NCBI RefSeq assembly: GCF_023053635.1
Contig: NC_086180.1
Span: forward strand, 782,001-846,000
Direction: 5' to 3'
Source: Elgaria multicarinata webbii
Lineage: Eukaryota > Chordata > Lepidosauria > Squamata > Anguidae
DNA: 64,000 bases
The translations under genes were made by a program, and so were the position numbers. Below are positions 1 to 9,926 of this stretch, in pieces (position 1 is the stretch's first letter; each line of letters starts with the position of its first letter). The notes under the pieces are model-generated. The model saw only the letters and a program-made list of their open reading frames with translations. It ran no database searches and was not told where the DNA came from.

Positions 1-57
1 TTGTGTCCTCTCTGAAGGTACACAACTATATGAGGATGTCTTAAGGGAAAGTAATCT

Positions 58-195
58 TTTGGGTTTTTTTTGCTTTTGTTTGGTGGTGGTTTTGTGGGGG
101 TTTTTTCTCTTTATGTTTTTCTTTTTTTTTCCCCCCACCTCTTTTTTATTTTTATTTTTTATTATTTTTTTATTATTTTATTTATTTTTTTAAGA
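58..195. repeat. T-rich low-complexity tract
   Basis: Almost pure T with G/C interruptions, ending in TTTATTTT-type runs. No gene is seen here. It lies in what is probably the 5' intron of the short-chain dehydrogenase gene. Confidence 0.8.
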
Positions 196-222
196 GGCCT
201 CCCCCTTGACCTCCCCTGCCGA

Positions 223-815
223 ACTCCCCCTGTCAAACTCCTGTTTGCTCTTCCTGTTAGCTCGCTCCCTGGGAATCTGGCTTACTTTTATAGCTCCTAC
301 TTGAGCTGGGCCAGCTGCTCTTCCCTGCTTCTGCTTAGCTCCAAGTCAGGAACCAGAATGAGGTCACTGAAATGCCAACAACAATCAACAACAATCAACA
401 GCAATTAGGCACTGATTGCTGAGCCCAACTGACAATCAGGCCACTCCCCCTTCAGCTCCTGCAGCAACTATTCACACCGACCTCTCACTCAGCACTCAGG
501 AGCACATGGCAAGCACACGGCCTCTTTGAATTGGCAGCCTCCTGGGTTTCCTTGAGGCTTCTCTTCTTCCCCTGTCCTTGGTCTCCTCTTCCCCTACACT
601 CCCCCTGTCAAACTACTGTTTGCTCTTCCTGTTAGCTCGCTCCCTGTTCGCTCGCTCCCTGGGAATCTGGCTTACTTTTATAGCTCCTACTTGAGCTGGG
701 CCAGCTGCTCTTCCCTGCTTCTGCTTAGCTCCAAGTCAGGAACCAGAATGAGGTCACTGAAATGCCAACAACAATCAACAGCAATTAGGCACTGATTGCT
801 GAGTCCAACTGACAA
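223..815 (+). repeat. Partial tandem duplication, 375-bp unit (copies 223-435 and 598-815)
   Basis: The block 223-435 recurs at 598-815 almost unchanged, from ACTCCCCCTGTCAAACT to CCAACTGACAA. The copies differ mainly by a short extra CGCTCCCTGTT-type segment in the second and an extra AACAATCAAC unit in the first. Copy starts are 375 bp apart, so this reads as a tandem duplication whose second unit is incomplete. No coding potential is seen. Confidence 0.85.
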
Positions 816-845
816 CGCAAGAGGCAGGTGAACAAGCAGGTGGCC

Positions 846-885
846 AGGAGGAGGAGGAGGAGGAGGAGGAGGAGGAGGAGGAGGA
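846..885 (+). repeat. (AGG)n microsatellite
   Basis: About 13 uninterrupted GGA/AGG units directly after the duplicated block. Reading frames across it give poly-Ser or poly-Glu artefacts. Confidence 0.95.
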
Positions 886-1458
886 CCACCACCACCGAGG
901 GCGGCCCTTGTCAGCGGCCCCTGCTAGGGTGCTGGCCCTCAGCTGGGGCCCAGCCATGCCTACCCTTGATGCTGCCCCTGGCCTGGCGGGTGTCGCAGTA
1001 GAGCCACAGGACCTGTAGGCGCCATGCTGGGGCAGCCCGCCCGCCCGCCCGAATCTCAGGCAGTTTGCTGCCCACCTGGCCCATATGACTGGAGGTTGCC
1101 AGTGGCAGGACAGTGGTCTCGCGGGCTCCCCTGGGGTCTGATTCAGCATGCAGGCGCTTCTCCGGCTCTTGCCGCTGGCATTGGCCGCGGGGAGCTCTCG
1201 TCCCCTGAGGAGCGGCACGAGGAGTGTGCAGCAGGCCCTTGGGTACGTCCAGGTGAACCCCAAGAGGGACACCCCCGGGCCAGTGGAGGGAGCAATGGAA
1301 CAGAGTGGGGCGACGCTTACGCTCGACACTGGGCTGGGAGGCGGGGGAGACCCAGCCAAGAGGCCCCTTGGAGGCCGGCAGCCCCGTGTGACCAGGGCAC
1401 AGGAAGGCAGGAAGGGTGCCCCCTGCTCAGCAGCTGCTTTGCCTCCTCCCCTCTCCAG

Positions 1459-1548
1459 GCCTGCCACACACCGTGACCGTGGAGGGCTTGGAGCTGCTCT
1501 TTGCCACCAACATCCTGGGCGCCTTCCTTCTCACCAACTTACTGCTGG
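1459..1548 (+). CDS. SDR gene, exon A (alpha-E helix)
   Basis: The acceptor CTCCCCTCTCCAG precedes GCCTGCC and the donor is GTAAGG. The exon begins with the last two bases of a Gly codon, as expected just after the NNAG motif of this family. It encodes [19 protein letters not shown] and onward to LTNLLL. Confidence 0.88.
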
Positions 1549-4089
1549 GTAAGGGCCTGCGTCTCTTCCCCTCCCAGCCCCACAGCTGGACCTCGAGGAT
1601 CCTTCATGGAGGTTCCGGCCCCATCCTCCGTGTGGGCAGCCCGCCCTGAGGCCATGAGGGCCTGGCACATTTGGCTTGGGCTGATCGTGGAGCCAAATGA
1701 GTCTGCTCTCTCCACGAACATGCCTGGATCCAGCTGGAGCCAAGCCAGCCGCGTCAGGAAAAGAGAATAACCATTCTAGAGGGGGGGAGCCTTTTGTGAA
1801 TGTGTGCACTGAAGGGCGTGAGCCACCTTTTGGGGGGATCCTTTCTGCAGCTGGAGGGCTGCGTCCACTTGAGGGCAGATTTCGGGGACTGCATGCCAAC
1901 GGTGGCTAGGGGCAAAGCCAGATGTGGGCAGGACCCAACCCACTGACCCCATTCCTCCACTGCAGAAATGCAGTGAGCGGCCGAGGGAGGAACAGCGCAA
2001 CCCCTTCTTCCGCTGCAGCCTCCTGCCTCTTCCCCTCTGCCCACCTGTTTCCTGCTGATCAGTGGGGGGAGGTGGAGCCCTCTCCTCCCCGCCCCCACAT
2101 TCTCACCTCCCCACGGGAAACCGCCCCCTGGCCCTCTGCTCACTGGGCCACCCTGTCCCAGCGCTTCTGCTCACCATTCCTCCGGCCTCCGCGCAGACAC
2201 CATGAAGGCCTCAGCTCCTGCTCGTATCGTGAACGTCTCCTCCTTCCGGCATCGTTCTGGGAAAGTGAACCTCAAGTTCTTGACTGGAGAGGAGCAGCCA
2301 AGGACCCGGGACCAGGCCTACAACAGCACCAAGCTCATGGGCATTGTCTTCACTGCTGAGCTGGACCGGAGGCTGCAGGGTACAGGTGAGCACACCTCTC
2401 TACCTGAAAAGGAGGCTCCTTATTTGAGACAGTGCAAGAGCAGATGTAACCAGAGGTCCAGAAGCTATTTACATGTGCAATAAACTTAAACAATGTAATT
2501 AGAAAGCAGATAAACAGGGAATCGGGTTTATGGAATGAAGGCATGATACAAAAATTAATATAGGTAGAAATAGAGGAGCACGTTTAAAAATTGGGTAGTG
2601 AACTTTGATCATTACAAACGAATACATGTAAGGAAAACCTATGAGACCTAAGTCGATGTCTGAACGGCAGAAATCCAACACAGAAAAAGTCAGCTCTGTT
2701 TAAAAATCACAAGGAACAATTCTAATAGGGGAGGGATAGACTTTCTCACAAGAAAAGATGAATCAGAACTGTGCCCAGAGCTTCTGCAGAAAACTAGGCA
2801 GAGAAAAACCTAACCCATGGTAAAAGTATGGCAAGCAAAAGGAATGAAATCTAAAAGCAAAGTTCTTGTCTCTTGTGTTCCAAAGAAGAGTGAAGTCACA
2901 GCACATGCAAAGCATCCCCCCCGCCCCCCGCCCCTGATGTGAAAATGAGAGAGCGCGAGAGCTGAAACTATCACGGAGTCCAGTGAAGCCCTGAAGCTCT
3001 TGTTCCTCAGACTCCCTTCCTGAAAGCGTGTGTGTGTGCGTGTGCCCCGACAGAATAAGCCCTCCCCCTGGTTGCCATCGCTCTCTGCCGTGAGGGAGGG
3101 GGCCCTTAGAGAGGAGCATTGGCGCATGACGTTCCTGTGCGGGCAGCGATGCCAAGCTGCTGCTGCTCTTGCCACCATCTCTCGGGCTTTGAATACGGCA
3201 TCTTTTCTTACAGGAAGAAAGTGGGGGCCCACTTGGTGGTGGTTCTCCTGTTGGCACTTCAAATTCCCAGGTGCTGCCCTGTATACTGCTTGGCTCCCCA
3301 GGCCCCAAGAAGGGCCAGAGTCAACATGCCCAGGGGTTGAGTTTTCCCTCCGTTACTTTGGCCTCTTTCTCTGCACCTCAACCCGCGGGTATCTCTCACG
3401 GTGCCCTATCAGAAAGTGGAACTCGCATTTGGCAAGCACAGGCAGGTGGGCTCCCACTGGAAATGCTCCCTCCACCGAATCCATGCCCCCCCCCATGCGC
3501 CGGCTTCCCGGGAGTTGCCAAAGTTGCAGTGACCTTCTCTTGCAGGCGTGTCTGTCAATGCTGTGAATCCAGGGGTTGTCAAGACGCACATCATGCGCCA
3601 TTTCAGCTGGTGGGCTCGCCTGCTCTTCAACGTCCTTGGCATCTTTTTTAAGGTGAGGCAGGATGGATTCCGCACGCAGTAGAACGGCAGGCGCGCCGGG
3701 CGCCTAGGGGCCTCCTGCAATGGAAAGGTGCTCTTTGCGTGGTCAAATGCAGAGCCCACCTGGACCGTGAGCTGCAGGCCAATAAGAGCAGCAACCCTAC
3801 CCCCCATGCCCCCACCCCCAGGGGACGTGCTCTGGGAAGGGCCAAGCCCCCTCCTCCCCCACACCCCCTTGTTGACTTTTTCCCGTTGCCTTCCCAGAGT
3901 GCAAGAGCGGGAGCCAGCAGCACACTGTATTGTGCGGTTTCCAAGGAGGTCGAGGGCGTCTCCGGCAAGTACTTTGACAGCGACTGCAGCCTGGCGCTAC
4001 CCTTGCCCCTGGCTCAAGATCCAGAGGTTGGCCGCAAGCTCTGGGGTGCTCTGGAGAAGCTCACGGGCCTTGGAAGGGGCAGGAAGTGA
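1459..4089 (+). CDS. Short-chain dehydrogenase/reductase, retinol dehydrogenase-like (C-terminal part, 4 exons)
   Basis: Coding exons at 1459-1548, 2197-2385, 3546-3652 and 3898-4089 join in frame with AG/GT borders and give about 192 C-terminal residues. The product fits the NAD(P)H-dependent RDH11/12/13/14-DHRS13 group, whose members interconvert retinoids or related aldehydes and alcohols at ER or mitochondrial membranes. Visible SDR landmarks are the alpha-E helix [13 protein letters not shown] with its Asn, the beta-5 strand RIVNVSS with the catalytic Ser, the active site AYNSTK (YxxxK), NPGVVKT after beta-6, and the family C-terminus [18 protein letters not shown]. Members are usually 310-335 aa, so the TGxxxGIG cofactor site and roughly the first 120-130 residues must lie upstream of base 1. 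Nothing in 1-1458 encodes them. I cannot assign the orthologue. The gene converges on the LRR gene at 10458. Confidence 0.9.
2197..2385 (+). CDS. SDR gene, exon B (catalytic Ser, Tyr, Lys)
   Basis: The acceptor is CCGCGCAG and the donor is GTGAGC. The 189-bp exon keeps phase 1 and encodes [16 protein letters not shown], then a variable loop, then [20 protein letters not shown]. The catalytic Ser and the YxxxK pair are present. Confidence 0.92.
3546..3652 (+). CDS. SDR gene, exon C (beta-6 and substrate loop)
   Basis: The acceptor is TTCTCTTGCAG and the donor is GTGAGG. The exon encodes [20 protein letters not shown], then a hydrophobic segment ending [11 protein letters not shown], and closes in phase 0. 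Confidence 0.92.
3898..4089 (+). CDS. SDR gene, terminal exon
   Basis: The acceptor is TTGCCTTCCCAG. The exon encodes [31 protein letters not shown] and a C-terminal [17 protein letters not shown] followed by TGA. Group members carry the same LYCA, SGKYF and LW arrangement. No AATAAA is seen in the next 110 bp. Confidence 0.9.
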   Translation, partial: SARAGASSTLYCAVSKEVEGVSGKYFDSDCSLALPLPLAQDPEVGRKLWGALEKLTGLGRGRK

Positions 4090-4198
4090 GACGGCCGCCT
4101 CCCCTTCCTCGCCGCCTGCCCACAAGGGGTGTCGTAAATGCTCTCTCAACCCCCCCCACCCCCCACCCCCCACCCCCACCCCCGGTGGAGACGAGAAG

Positions 4199-4514
4199 CA
4201 GGGGTCTGGAAACAAAGCCCTATGAGGAGAGACTGAAAGAACTGGGCATGTTTAGCATGGAGAAGAGGAGATGGAGGGGAGACATGGGAGCACTCTTCAA
4301 GGACTTGAAAGGTTGTCACTTCCTGACAGAGCAGTACAACAATGGAACCAGTGACCTAGGGAGGCTGTGGGCTCTCCCACACTAGAGGCCTTCAAGAGGC
4401 AGCTGGACAACCCTCTGTCAGGGATGCTTTAGGGTGGATTCCTGCATTGAACAGGGGGTTGGACTCGATGGCCTTATAGGCCCCTTCCAATTCTACTATC
4501 CTATGATTCTATGA
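4199..4514 (+). repeat. CR1 LINE 3' fragment
   Basis: Encodes the degraded end of CR1 ORF2 ([14 protein letters not shown], then the RQLDN region). It ends in the CR1 3' UTR (GGTTGGACTCGATGGCC) and the tandem ATTCTATG tail. There is an internal deletion after the GCHF region. Confidence 0.93.
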
Positions 4515-4519
4515 GGTTA

Positions 4520-4827
4520 AGGAAAGGAACCTCTTGTGCAAGCACTTGAGTCATTGGTGACTCCTAGACGGACGCCTGCTTTCGCTGACGTTTTCCTGGC
4601 AGACTTTGTAACAGGGTGGTTTGCCATTGCCTTCCCCAGTCTCAATTGCCTTTCCCCCAGCTAGCTGGGTACTCAATTTTACTGACCTCGGAAGGATGGA
4701 AGGCTGAGTTCCGACCAGGGCCGGCTGCCTGAGAACCAGCTTCCGCTGGGATCGAACTCAGGCCGTGGGGAGTTTCGGCTGCAGTAACTGCCGCTTACCA
4801 CTCTGCGCCACACAGGGCTCTAAGTTT
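4520..4827 (-). mobile_element. tRNA-derived SINE with target-site duplication
   Basis: Read on the minus strand, the element starts GCCCTGTGTGGCGCAGAGTGG, with an A-box (TGGCGCAGAGTGG) and a B-box (GAGTTCGATCCC), followed by a non-tRNA body that recalls squamate SINE families. ATGAGGTTA at 4511-4519 is repeated at 4828-4836, a perfect 9-bp target-site duplication. The family name is not certain. Confidence 0.8.
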
Positions 4828-4841
4828 ATGAGGTTACTCTA

Positions 4842-6465
4842 TGAGGTTACCCGATCAAAAAATGAGATCAAATTAGTCTGACAGGATTTGTTCTTGACAA
4901 ATCCATGTTGGCTTCTAGTAATCACTGCATTGATTTCAAGGTGTTTACAGATTGACTTCTTTATAATCTGCTCCAGAATTTTCCCAGGGATGGATGTCAG
5001 ACTGACTGGTCTGTAGTTCCCAGGTTCCTCCTTTTTGCCCTTTTTGAAGATAGGGACAACGTTAGCCCTCCTCCAGTCGTCCGGCACCTCACCCGTCTTC
5101 CATGATTTTGCAAAGATAATAGACAAAGGTTCTGAGAGTTCTTCTGCTAGCTCCTTCATTACTCTTGGATGCAGTTCATCGGGCCCTGGAGATTTGAACT
5201 CATTCAAGGAAATTAGGTGTTCTTTGACCATTTCTTTATCAATCTCAAACTGCAATCCTGCCCCCTCAACTTCTGCTTTACTTTTTCTAGGGGGGTCATA
5301 GACCTGCTTTTGGGAGAAGACTGAGGCAAAGTAGGAATTGAGCACTTCAGCCTTTTCTTTGTCATCTGTTATCAATTTGTCATCCTCATTAAGCAGTTGA
5401 ACCACCATTTCTTTCCTCTGTCTTTTACTACTCACATATCTGAAGAAAGCCTTTTTATTGCTTTTAGCATTCCTCACTAATCTCAGCTCATTCACAGCTA
5501 CACAGTTTTTGCCTCCTTTATAATCAAGCATTCAAGTATGACGTGGTCACTTTCCCCAGAGTTCCTGTAACTGCCGCTTTATCCACTAAGTCAGTGGTTC
5601 CCAATTGGTGGTCTGCGTAACCCACCAGGGGGTCCGTGGCACCATTCACATATTCACCATTCATTTCTGGAGTCCACTGACAATGAATTCCTACCAGAAT
5701 TAAAATGTAACATCACTGAGCACCTGTGTGATTTAGCGACTAGCTTCAGAGATTACTTCCCTGCACATAATCCTGAAAACTCATGGATAAGGAATCCTTT
5801 TGAATATGGTGATGTACAACTAACAACTCTGTCTGTGGAAGAGCGAGATGCACTTGTTGATATAGACTGGACCAATTCTGGGTGAAGGTTTTTCCTGATT
5901 ATAAGAAGTTAGATGAAAAAGCTTTGAAACATCTAGTTACCTTTTGTTCCACTTATCTGTGAAGAAACATTTTGTTATATGAAGAACAACCATGGAAATT
6001 TGCTCGATGTTGATCCAGATTTGAGTTTAAAAGTAGGAAATATTGAACCAGATGTGGAAGGGATTGTTCGGGACAAAAAGCAGGATTTCTCATGCCATAA
6101 TTTGCTAGACATGTCATAATTTGTTCAATTGTAAACTAGACGTTAGTAAAATTGAATTCATCTTTATATTCCTAACTAAATCATTGACATTTTTGTGTGG
6201 TAATATCACAAATTTTATGGTCTGTTTTTTAATATACCTAAAATCCTTTGATTAGGGGCTATCCCTTATTTCCTCAAAAAAATTGCTTCGCACAGGTAAC
6301 TACCATAGAGATTAACATTTTTTCCAAAAGTAGGGGTTCCATGGCTTGGCATTTGAAAAACGGGGGGTCCGCAGTACTGAGCTAATTGGGAACCACTGCA
6401 TTAAATCATCCCTATTGGTCAATATCTAGTCAAGGATTGCTGATCCTCCAGTTCCTTCCTCCATT
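4842..6465 (-). repeat. CR1 LINE ORF2 fragment, split by a hAT transposon
   Basis: The minus strand encodes an open stretch of CR1 ORF2 ([74 protein letters not shown]), the linker and first reverse-transcriptase blocks. About 350 bp present in the copy at 44863-47200 is missing near 5515. The element is cut at 5591 by the hAT copy and resumes at 6399. Both of its outer ends are missing. Confidence 0.9.
5592..6398 (+). mobile_element. hAT (Charlie-like) DNA transposon with transposase remnant
   Basis: The ends are inverted: CAGTGGTTCCCAATT on the left and AATTGGGAACCACTG on the right. The 8-bp flanks CACTAAGT and CATTAAAT are a plausible, slightly decayed hAT target duplication inside the CR1. 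The interior carries transposase relics: LCDLATSFRDYFP, WIRNPFEYGDVQL, LSVEERDALVDID and, after a stop, KALKHLVTFCSTYL. Full elements are several kb, so at 807 bp this one is internally deleted as well as frame-broken. A shorter relative lies at 14730-14926. Confidence 0.88.
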
Positions 6466-6504
6466 TTCTGTAGGATGTTCTATCCGTTCTTCTTCATTCA
6501 CTAC

Positions 6505-6832
6505 TGTTAGCAGAACCACCTCCATTTTTAACAGGAAACTGTAAAATCTCCATTGCACACCAAGCGAGATGTCACGTACCAAGAATGTCTTCAAGGATGT
6601 TTCCTGTGTAACTATCTTATCCATCCAGAACAATAGCTTTATGTTCCCAAGCGGAATGTACTGTTACAGAGGAAATGTTTTGCAGAAGATAAGGGGGCTC
6701 TCTAGTGTTATGTTCTGATTGGTTAATGCTGCTAAATAAAGCGCTTTTGAACCCTCTGTCGCTGGAATGGTGGAGTCGTGCTTAAGGGCTGTTTGGATCT
6801 CGTCCTTGGGTGAAAAGAACATTGATCTAACA
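6505..6832 (+). repeat. 5' LTR
   Basis: Starts TGTTAGCAGAACC and ends TTGATCTAACA. The AATAAAGCGCTTTTG block marks the R region. It is paired with the copy at 9502-9926, and the two differ in total length. Confidence 0.92.
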
Positions 6833-6834
6833 AA

Positions 6835-6852
6835 TGGTGCCGTGAATCGGAT
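6835..6852 (+). other. Primer-binding site, tRNA-His type
   Basis: TGGTGCCGTGAATCGGAT, two bases after the 5' LTR, is complementary to the 3' end of tRNA-His with one mismatch by memory of that tRNA. Confidence 0.8.
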
Positions 6853-7849
6853 CTACCCCAAGACGGATTCATGCCTGCCAGTGGAGCCTAGATTGAGAAG
6901 CGATCGCCAAGAGAGATTTCTCTTGCCTCTAGTAGGTTTACATGCACTGTGCAGACATGGAGACCGAATTGACGGGACCATTCGAGCCAAGGTTACAAAA
7001 TCGACTCCACCCGACAGATGGAAGGGAACAGGCAACAACAATTTGCAATCAGACGTGATTAGAAAGGGCGAAGACGGGAGACGGCTATTTGGTGAGTGAA
7101 ACCTTTAATCCCATGGACCCTGACGGGAAATGGAGGGAGTGGGTGTTCACAATTGACCTCAGAAATGGGAAGCTTATAGTTCGTATTGGAAAAGAGTCCC
7201 CGAGCCCTTTGGTTAAAGTTGTTGTCTTTGGGAAGCTTTCATTGAAATTGAAAAAGGAGAGTTTGAAACTGTAACAGTGTAACAATGAGTTAAAAATGTT
7301 TGTGACTGTGAATGGATGTCTTTTTTATGTTAGATTGCCCCTTGTGGATTTTTTGAACTTGATCCAAAGTTAATTTCAGCTGTGTCATTGGAATCAATTT
7401 GCAAACATAGAAATGTAATTGAGTAAATGTACCTCTCAAAGGATCGCCCTTTAGTGTTGGAATGTGAATTACAGAAAAGTTGGTGTTGTGTTAAAGTGAA
7501 AGGAAAAAAATTGTCAGTTTGTGTTTTCCACCCGGCCCAAGTGAAAGAAATTTGAAGTTTTTGTTTTCCTTCTCCTCCCTAGTGTTTTTTTTTTTTTTTT
7601 TGCTTCTCCTATGCTTAGCAGCTAGAGATAAGCAGTTTTATTTTCAGTGAAAGTAGTCCAAAGATTTTGAAGACTTTGTGTATTTTGTCTTTCACAAACC
7701 TCAGATAATTAGAAAATGTAGAACCCCATTTTCACGGAAGAAATGTCTTCCATAGCTTTGAAGATTCACTGCCTGAGTTGAAAAGCTCAAGTCCTTGTTG
7801 CCAACCGTTTTGCCAAGATGGGAGAAAGAAAAGTATGTTGCTGAAAGTG

Positions 7850-7852
<3 letters not shown>

Positions 7853-7892
<40 letters not shown>
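7853..7892 (+). repeat. (GA)n microsatellite
   Basis: About 20 GA units inside the LTR element. They cause spurious Ser-Leu repeat frames on the minus strand. Confidence 0.95.
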
Positions 7893-7896
<4 letters not shown>

Positions 7897-8552
7897 CTGT
7901 GCAGAAGAGATAGTTTGAAAGACTTTAAAAAAAAGGTTGTTTTGGTTGTTTTGAAAAGATGTTGATTTGAAGTGAAGTTGATTTGAAGAAGAGTAAAGTG
8001 TATGTGAATAGAAGAAGATAAGAAGTTGAAACGTAGTGAAAAAGGAAAGTGTTTGAAGGTTAGTGTACGTGGCATGGTTTTTGACCAGAAGGAAAAGGGG
8101 GGTAAAAAAAAGCCCTGCCTTGAAAAAGTTAGTGAATGGACAATCTTGCATCCTCTGCTGACGAAGATTGGAAATACTGAATTGCTATATTTTTGTGTGT
8201 GTTTTGAACGTTGTGTTCTGAAAATTGCTCAGTGGCTCTTTTTTGGGGGGCAGAGATATTCTAACTTTGGCCTAATAGAACTTTTGAAATGCTTTGAGCC
8301 CTGAGCCTGAGCCCTAAATGCAACTACAATTGAAGCCTAAAAGCACCCCTGTGTTCTTGCATCAGTATCCTTTGAAATTAGAAGCCAGAAGAAGAATACA
8401 GCTATTGCTTTTTAAAAATGGACTTGTGAAATGATTAAAGCAATTAAAAACTCCAGCTTGCATTACTGTGTTTGCACTACCAGCCTCAAGTGTGCTGTGC
8501 CAAAAACGTGGCACAGACCAGTGGAGTACAGTGGAAGAAGCTGACACCTGCC

Positions 8553-9276
8553 TCTTGAATGCCTCTAGTGTGGGAGACCCCACAACCCCCCTAGGTAACT
8601 GATTTCACTGTCGCACTGCTCTAACAGTTAGGAAATTTTTCCTGATGTCCAGCCGGAATCTGGCTTCCTGTAACTTGAGCCTGTTATTCCGTGTCTTGCA
8701 TTCTGAGAAGAGATCTTGGCCCTCCTCTGTGTGACAACCTTTTAAGTATTTGAAGAGTGCTATCATGTCTCCCCTCAATCTTCTCTTCTCCAGGCTAAAC
8801 ATGCCCAGTTCTTTCAGTCTCTCTTCATAGGGCTTTGTTTCTAGACTTCTGATCATCCTGGTTGCCCTTTTCTGAACACGCTCCAGCTTGTTTGCGTCCT
8901 TCTTGAATTGTGGAGCCCAGAACTGGACGCAGTACTCTAGGTGAGGCCTAACCAGGGCCAAATAGAGAGGAACCAGTACCTCACGTGATTTGGAAGCTAT
9001 ACTTCTCTTAATGCAGCCCAAAATAGCATTTGCCTTTCTTGCAACCATATTGCGCTATTGGCTCATATTCAGCTTGTGATCTACAACAATTCTCGTTTGT
9101 AGTATTGCTGAGCCAAGTGTCCCCCATCTTGTAACTGTGCATTTAGTTTCTATTCCCTAAATGTAGAACTTGGCATTTATTCCTATTAAGTTTCATTCTG
9201 TTGTTTTCAGCCCAGCACTCCAGCCTCTCAAGATCACTTTGAAGTTTGTTTCTGTCTTCCAGAGTATTAGTTATCC
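8553..9276 (-). repeat. CR1 LINE segment inside the LTR element
   Basis: The minus strand encodes CR1 ORF2 C-terminus ([57 protein letters not shown]). The segment lacks the CR1 3' tail and starts mid-ORF, so both ends are cut. This is unlike a normal target-primed insertion. Confidence 0.9.
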
Positions 9277-9488
9277 AATATGGAGTAGTTAAAAGAGGGA
9301 TTTCTTGCATTGTATTTTGTTCCATTGTAATGATTTTTGTTTATCCTTGCTTTTTGCCTTCCCTGTATTTTGTCTCTTGTGAAAAGTCTTGCAAAGTCTG
9401 TAATCCACCAGCAAATGTATTTGTATTGTGAAGCCTTAGCCACAGATGATCTAAAAGAAGCTAGCAAGCTTGAGTTTTGTATTGCTTT

Positions 9489-9501
9489 AAAGGGGGGAAA
9501 T
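9489..9501 (+). other. Polypurine tract of the LTR element
   Basis: AAAGGGGGGAAAT immediately before the 3' LTR, at the position expected for plus-strand priming. Confidence 0.75.
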
Positions 9502-9926
9502 TGTTCGCAGAACCACCTCCATTTTTAACAGGAAACTGTAAAATCTCCATTGCACACCAAGCGAGATGTCACGTACCAAGAATGTCTTCAAGATGTTTCC
9601 TGTGTAACTATCTTATCCATCCAGAACAATAGCTTTATGTTCCCAAGCGGAATGTACTGTTACAGAGGAAATGTTTTGCAGAAGATAAGGGGGCTCTCTA
9701 GTGTTATGTTCTGATTGGTTAATGCTGCTACTGGGCCCTGCCCCTTGAAAGCTTTAATACTGTACCATATTCCCTATGTCTTTTGTCTGATTGCTCCCTT
9801 TGAAGAGACCAGGCCTTGATTACTAATCAATAAAGCGCTTTTGAACCCTCTGTCGCTGGAATGGTGGAGTCGTGCTTAAGGGCTGTTTGGATCTCGTCCT
9901 TGGGTGAAAAGAACATTGATCTAACA
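9502..9926 (+). repeat. 3' LTR
   Basis: Starts TGTTCGCAGAACC, carries AATAAAGCGC and ends GATCTAACA. It is followed by the 4-bp duplication CTAC. The homologous 5' copy is at 6505-6832. Confidence 0.92.

Larger units (their letters stand above)
6505..9926 (+). mobile_element. LTR retroelement (endogenous-retrovirus-like), tRNA-His-type primer site
   Basis: Two direct LTRs, 6505-6832 and 9502-9926, begin TGTT and end CTAACA, and are almost identical over the sequence they share. Each carries an AATAAA signal. After the 5' LTR the segment 6835-6852, TGGTGCCGTGAATCGGAT, matches the primer site of tRNA-His-primed elements. A purine tract, AAAGGGGGGAAAT, abuts the 3' LTR. CTAC flanks both sides as a 4-bp target duplication. 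The internal region is only about 2.7 kb, holds no recognisable gag, pol or env frame, and includes a CR1 segment. It is broken or non-autonomous, and recent by LTR similarity. Confidence 0.9.

Noticed and set aside
847-884. CRISPR-like or satellite array
   Set aside because: A simple trinucleotide repeat; no spacers and a eukaryotic context.
1148-1552. Signal-peptide-like frame (MQALLRLLPLALAAG) as the SDR gene start
   Set aside because: It runs through the AG acceptor at 1458 in a different frame from exon A and has no TGxxxGIG motif.
4785-4818. Functional tRNA gene
   Set aside because: The A- and B-boxes belong to a SINE; there is no complete cloverleaf and the body is non-tRNA.
7701-8151. 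Minus-strand frames rich in Ser-Leu
   Set aside because: Created by the (GA)n microsatellite in the LTR element.
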